Shown one piece after another: positions 60,595 to 64,000 of a DNA stretch of 64,000 bases. Positions within the stretch are counted from its first letter, which is position 1, and the number at the start of each line of letters is the position of its first letter. Position numbers and translations under genes: made by a program. Below the pieces are notes generated by a model that did not search any database, was not told the DNA's origin, and saw nothing but the letters and a program-made list of their open reading frames with translations. Source of the DNA: Sphingomonas vulcanisoli (GTDB taxonomy: Bacteria > Pseudomonadota > Alphaproteobacteria > Sphingomonadales > Sphingomonadaceae); contig NZ_JAAOZC010000001.1 in the NCBI RefSeq assembly GCF_011761305.1, positions 248,001-312,000 on the forward strand, given 5' to 3'.

Positions 60595-62994
60595 TCAGTC
60601 CAGCATCAGCGTGACACCCTGCCGGCCAGCGATTTCGACCGTGGCGCTCTGGCCGCCCGAAACCGCCAGCCGCCGCCGCTCGCCCGGCGGCAGCAGGATT
60701 GCGATACAATTATCGCCGAACAGCCCCGGGCCCGTGCGCTTCACTGCGACGCGGATCACGTCGCCTTCGCAAACGCAGTCGCCCGTCCAAATATCGCGCG
60801 CAGGTCCGCGATCACCCTGATCCTCGCAAAAGCGCCACGAAAACGCGCCGTCACCGACGCTCGGGAACATCCAGAGGCCGCGGCGGAAAGGATCTGGCCG
60901 AAAGCCACCCGGCGCCAGATCGACCGGAATGCTCGATCCCGCCCGCGCCAGCAGCGGCGGAGGACGGTCGAGCTCGGCGGCGAGCGCCACCGTCTGGCCG
61001 CCACGGACATGCGCGCCGCTCCAGACGTCGATCCAGTCCGATCCCGCCGGCGGCCGTACCTCGCGTCGCGTCACGCCCGGATCGCACACCAGGGGCACGA
61101 GCAGATCGCGGCCGAGCAGATGATCGTCGCCATCCGCCCACGCTTCCGGATCGCCTGGGAAATCGAGCCAGAGCGGCCGCACGACGGGTTCGTAATCGTC
61201 ATGGTAGCGCCGCAGCAAATCGTAGAGATAAGGCGTCAGCGTCTGCCGCAACGCCATCAGATGGCGGATAGCGGGCAGCAGTTCGGGATACATCCATGGC
61301 TCGTTGACCGAACGATCGTCGTTCCAGCTGTGAATGCTGAATCGCGGCATGAAGATGCCCGCCTGCACCCAGCGCAAGAATAGCTCGGGTTCGGGCTTGC
61401 GCCCCGCGAAGCCGCCGATGTCATGCCCGCTGTTGGAAACGCCTGAGAGGGCCAGGCCGAGGCCCATCTTGGCGTTGTAGCGGATCGTCTTCCAATCGGT
61501 GCGATTGTCGCCGCTCCAGGTCTGGGCGTAGCGGTGAAGCCCCGTCATTCCGGATCGGGTGACGACATAAGGCCGCAGCTCGGGATCGTGCGCGATCTGC
61601 GCGGTGCGAGAGGCGCGGCTCATCAGCAGCGCCATCAGAGGGCGCGCCTCGGCGGCGGGGCGGGGATCGCCCCAGAATTCCAGGCGCGCGTTCTTATCCC
61701 ACACGCCATATTCGTTATTATCGTTCCAGGTGGCGCGGATGCCGTGATCGAGCAGCGCGCTTTTCACCTGGCCGCGCCACCAGGCGGCGGCTTCGGGGTT
61801 GGTGAAATCGATGAAGGCGCCGAGCTCGTCCCAAAATTGTCCTTCAACCGTGCGCCCATCCTCGTCAGCGATGAAAAGGCCCTGCGCATCCAGCGCGGCA
61901 TATTGCGGATGATCGCGGAGCAGGGCGGGCTTGATATTGGGGACGAGTTCTATGCCTGCATCGGCGTAGCTTTTGACGAACGCGGCCGGGTCGGGAAATT
62001 TGTCGCGGTTCCAGTGGAAGACGTAGCGTTTATCGCCGATCGACGTGTAGCCGGAGGAGAGGTGGAAGCTGGAGCAGCCGATGTCGTGTTCTTCCAGCTT
62101 GGTGATAAACTCCGCCATCTGTGCCTGCGCGTCGGGCGCGTCAGTGTACGTCATCGTCGATCCCGAATAGCCGATCGCATAGCGCGGCATCAGCGCGGGG
62201 CGACCGGTCATCCAGGTGAAGCGCCTGGTGACCGTCAGCGCATCGGGCCCGGCGATCATCGTCAGATCGAGATCGCCGCTCTCCGCGACCATATGGCGAT
62301 AGGGACCGTGATAATTGTCATGCTCGCGTCCGAAATCGAAGGCGACATCGGCCATCGTGTCGTAGAATTCGCCATGCGCGCGGCCCTCGGCGTCGACGGC
62401 AAGAATGTAGGGGATCGACTTGTAGAGCGGGTCAGACGTCTCGGCGTCATAGCCCATTGGATCAAGGTTGGTGAGGCGGAAGCTGTTGCCCGCCCGGTCC
62501 ATCGGCCCAGCGCGCTCGCCGAGCCCATAAAAGCGCTCGCCGGCGTGACGCGCTACATAATGATGCACCTTGCGGTCGAACCAGCCGAAGTCATAGGCTT
62601 GGGTCGGTCGATCCTCGGCCATGCGCACCCAGCCATCGCCGTGCCGCTGCAGCCAGCGGCAATGGAGGCCGTGCAGGCGGATTTCGAGCCGGATCTGCGC
62701 GGTTTCGATCGCCAGCGCGTCTATGGTCTGATCCACAGCGAAGTCGGGGCAGGCGAAGCCCTCGAGGCTCATACGATCGCGACCCGGCTCCGTGATATCC
62801 TCTGCGCCCGGCGCGATCGCCCAGCTCGGCGGCCCCTTTACCCGGCCATCGGGCAGCACCAGCAGGCGGACGACATCCTCCTCGAGCACGAAGACATGGG
62901 CGACCGCGCCGGTATCGGCGGTGAGCGTGATCTGGCCCGTGGTCCGCCGGGTGACGGCGAACAGCGGTGGGTTGGAAAGCGTGGCGCGGCGCAT
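60595..62994 (-). CDS. Glycoside hydrolase family 31 alpha-glycosidase
   Basis: 799 residues. An N-terminal beta-sandwich (about 1-240) precedes the catalytic barrel. The nucleophile motif is TWNDNNEYGVW with Asp425, and the acid/base is Asp496 in WSGDNRTDW. Further signatures are YAIGYSGSTM and KPALLRDHP. C-terminal beta domains complete the family layout. GH31 enzymes are mostly alpha-glucosidases or alpha-xylosidases. No signal peptide is seen, so the enzyme is probably cytoplasmic and works on imported oligosaccharides. It is followed by an MFS transporter in the same operon direction, just 1 base upstream of its reading end. Confidence 0.92.
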   Translation of the reverse strand: MRRATLSNPPLFAVTRRTTGQITLTADTGAVAHVFVLEEDVVRLLVLPDGRVKGPPSWAIAPGAEDITEPGRDRMSLEGFACPDFAVDQTIDALAIETAQIRLEIRLHGLHCRWLQRHGDGWVRMAEDRPTQAYDFGWFDRKVHHYVARHAGERFYGLGERAGPMDRAGNSFRLTNLDPMGYDAETSDPLYKSIPYILAVDAEGRAHGEFYDTMADVAFDFGREHDNYHGPYRHMVAESGDLDLTMIAGPDALTVTRRFTWMTGRPALMPRYAIGYSGSTMTYTDAPDAQAQMAEFITKLEEHDIGCSSFHLSSGYTSIGDKRYVFHWNRDKFPDPAAFVKSYADAGIELVPNIKPALLRDHPQYAALDAQGLFIADEDGRTVEGQFWDELGAFIDFTNPEAAAWWRGQVKSALLDHGIRATWNDNNEYGVWDKNARLEFWGDPRPAAEARPLMALLMSRASRTAQIAHDPELRPYVVTRSGMTGLHRYAQTWSGDNRTDWKTIRYNAKMGLGLALSGVSNSGHDIGGFAGRKPEPELFLRWVQAGIFMPRFSIHSWNDDRSVNEPWMYPELLPAIRHLMALRQTLTPYLYDLLRRYHDDYEPVVRPLWLDFPGDPEAWADGDDHLLGRDLLVPLVCDPGVTRREVRPPAGSDWIDVWSGAHVRGGQTVALAAELDRPPPLLARAGSSIPVDLAPGGFRPDPFRRGLWMFPSVGDGAFSWRFCEDQGDRGPARDIWTGDCVCEGDVIRVAVKRTGPGLFGDNCIAILLPPGERRRLAVSGGQSATVEIAGRQGVTLMLD

Positions 62995-62995
62995 G

Positions 62996-64000
62996 TCAGG
63001 CCCTTGCTGTGGCTGGCGTCAGCCGGCCGATCATGGCGATCAGCACCGCGGCGCCGATCAGGTCAAAAAACGAGAGGCAGGCGAACAGCGGTGTGTATCC
63101 GATCGTATCGGCAAGCTGCCCGATCGCGAGGCTGAACAGCAGCCCGCCGAGCCAGCCCGCCTGGCCGACGAAGCCGTTGGCGACGCCCACTTCCTCGGGC
63201 GCGAAAACGTCCGTCGAAAGCGTGTTGATAAGCACCGAAATCATCTGGTGGGCAAAGCCGCCGATGCAGAATAGTCCGATCGCAAGATAGGGGCTGACGG
63301 CGAGCCCGATGCAGCCTGGCGCGATCATCAGCAGCGCGCCCAGGCAGATGCCGGCCACACGCGACGGGATCAGCGGCACGCCCCTCTTGATGAGCGCAGG
63401 GGAAAGGTAGCCGCCAAGCACGCCCCCCAGATCCGCCGCCAGAAAGGGCAGCCAGGCGAACATCGCGATGTGCTTCAGGTCCATATGCCGTTCGGTGGCG
63501 AGATAGAGCGGGATCCAGAAGCTGAAGGTCTGCCAAGCGGGTTCGGCGAGGAAGCGCGGAATGGCGATCGTCCAGAAACGGCCGCTGCGCAGGATGTCGC
63601 GTGCGCGCGCCTTGTGCTGGGGTGCGGCGGGCCGATCGGCGGCGATATAGGCCTGCTCTTCGGGGGTGATCGCGCGATGCTTGAGGGGCGAGCGGTAGAA
63701 AATGTACCAGGCCGCCGCCCAGATCAGCCCGACGCCGCCCGTGACGACGAACGCCCAGCGCCAGCTCAGCGCCAGCGACACCCCGATCACGATCGGCGGT
63801 GCGATCAGCGCGCCGAGCGAGGTGCCCGCATTGAACCAGCCTGTCGCCACCGAACGCTCGCGCGCCGGAAACCATTCGGCGATTGCCTTCATGCCGCTCG
63901 GGATCGCCGCCGCCTCGCTCAGCCCCAGCAGTCCGCGAAAGAAGGCGAGCCCAGCCCATCCGCCTGCCAGCGCGTGCGCGACATTGGCCAGCGACCAGGC
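62996..64000 (-). CDS. MFS transporter of hexuronate/galactonate type, 5' part beyond the window
   Basis: The frame is open to the window edge, giving at least 334 residues of the C-terminal part; the true start lies outside. The beginning shows the conserved cytoplasmic loop (GLSEAAAIPSGMKAIAEWFP) typical of the ACS family of sugar-acid transporters (ExuT, GudP, DgoT), followed by about ten membrane segments. The gene ends one base upstream of the GH31 gene, and both run on the minus strand, so this transporter likely imports the glycoside or sugar acid that feeds the GH31 enzyme. Confidence 0.9.
   Translation of the reverse strand, partial: AWSLANVAHALAGGWAGLAFFRGLLGLSEAAAIPSGMKAIAEWFPARERSVATGWFNAGTSLGALIAPPIVIGVSLALSWRWAFVVTGGVGLIWAAAWYIFYRSPLKHRAITPEEQAYIAADRPAAPQHKARARDILRSGRFWTIAIPRFLAEPAWQTFSFWIPLYLATERHMDLKHIAMFAWLPFLAADLGGVLGGYLSPALIKRGVPLIPSRVAGICLGALLMIAPGCIGLAVSPYLAIGLFCIGGFAHQMISVLINTLSTDVFAPEEVGVANGFVGQAGWLGGLLFSLAIGQLADTIGYTPLFACLSFFDLIGAAVLIAMIGRLTPATARA

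Noticed and set aside
61534-63135. Plus-strand open frame (533 codons) opposite the GH31 gene
   Set aside because: Shadow of a well-recognised glycosidase with catalytic Asp residues in place.

Overview
The window is high-GC, densely packed DNA from what looks like an alphaproteobacterium, most likely a sphingomonad. The pointers are a TonB-receptor tail, many translationally coupled ATGA junctions, an MbfA-type iron exporter, a secreted caspase/TIR gene set, a type III PKS operon and several cytosolic hybrid kinases. This assignment rests on gene content only. No rRNA, tRNA, IS element or CRISPR array was seen.

Layout. 1-0.6 kb: end of a TonB-dependent receptor and a strong hairpin. 0.66-13.9 kb: a LysR regulator, then a co-directional nitrogen-scavenging operon made of an ABC importer (binding protein, permease, ATPase), two DUF1989 proteins, a biotin-dependent urea/guanidine carboxylase and allophanate hydrolase, closed by a soluble hybrid histidine kinase and a LuxR-type response regulator. 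The two DUF1989 proteins suggest guanidine rather than urea as the true substrate. 13.9-18.8 kb: TPR-sulfotransferase, two exported proteins, and a minus-strand sterol-desaturase-like hydroxylase with a membrane protein. 19-22.9 kb: a three-subunit molybdenum aldehyde oxidoreductase (paoABC type).

22.9-34.4 kb is the most unusual region. A SLOG-like membrane protein diverges from a TIR-TolB-TPR membrane protein. Beyond a small lipoprotein lies a coupled minus-strand operon for a WD40-caspase, a second caspase, a chymotrypsin-fold protease and a lipoprotein, all with export signals. It reads as an envelope proteolytic module beside signalling genes of the kind found in bacterial conflict systems; any immune role is inference.

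34.4-39.8 kb: a tightly coupled minus-strand operon with ACP, ketosynthase, type III PKS, methyltransferase, FAD oxidoreductase and a secreted protein, preceded by a palindrome. 39.9-46.6 kb: MbfA iron exporter, a hybrid kinase whose membrane domain carries the full ethylene-binding residue set of plant ETR1, SthA transhydrogenase, a GAF protein, small membrane proteins and a TupA-like ATP-grasp protein. 47-54.1 kb: a large PAS/GAF hybrid kinase, a 0.6-kb gene-free stretch, a flavin monooxygenase plus SDR pair, a GST and a 2H phosphoesterase. 54.5-58 kb: a ydbH-ynbE-ydbL operon (outer-membrane lipid transport). 58.3-64 kb: dienelactone hydrolase plus MFS transporter, and a convergent GH31 glycosidase plus MFS sugar-acid transporter that runs off the window.
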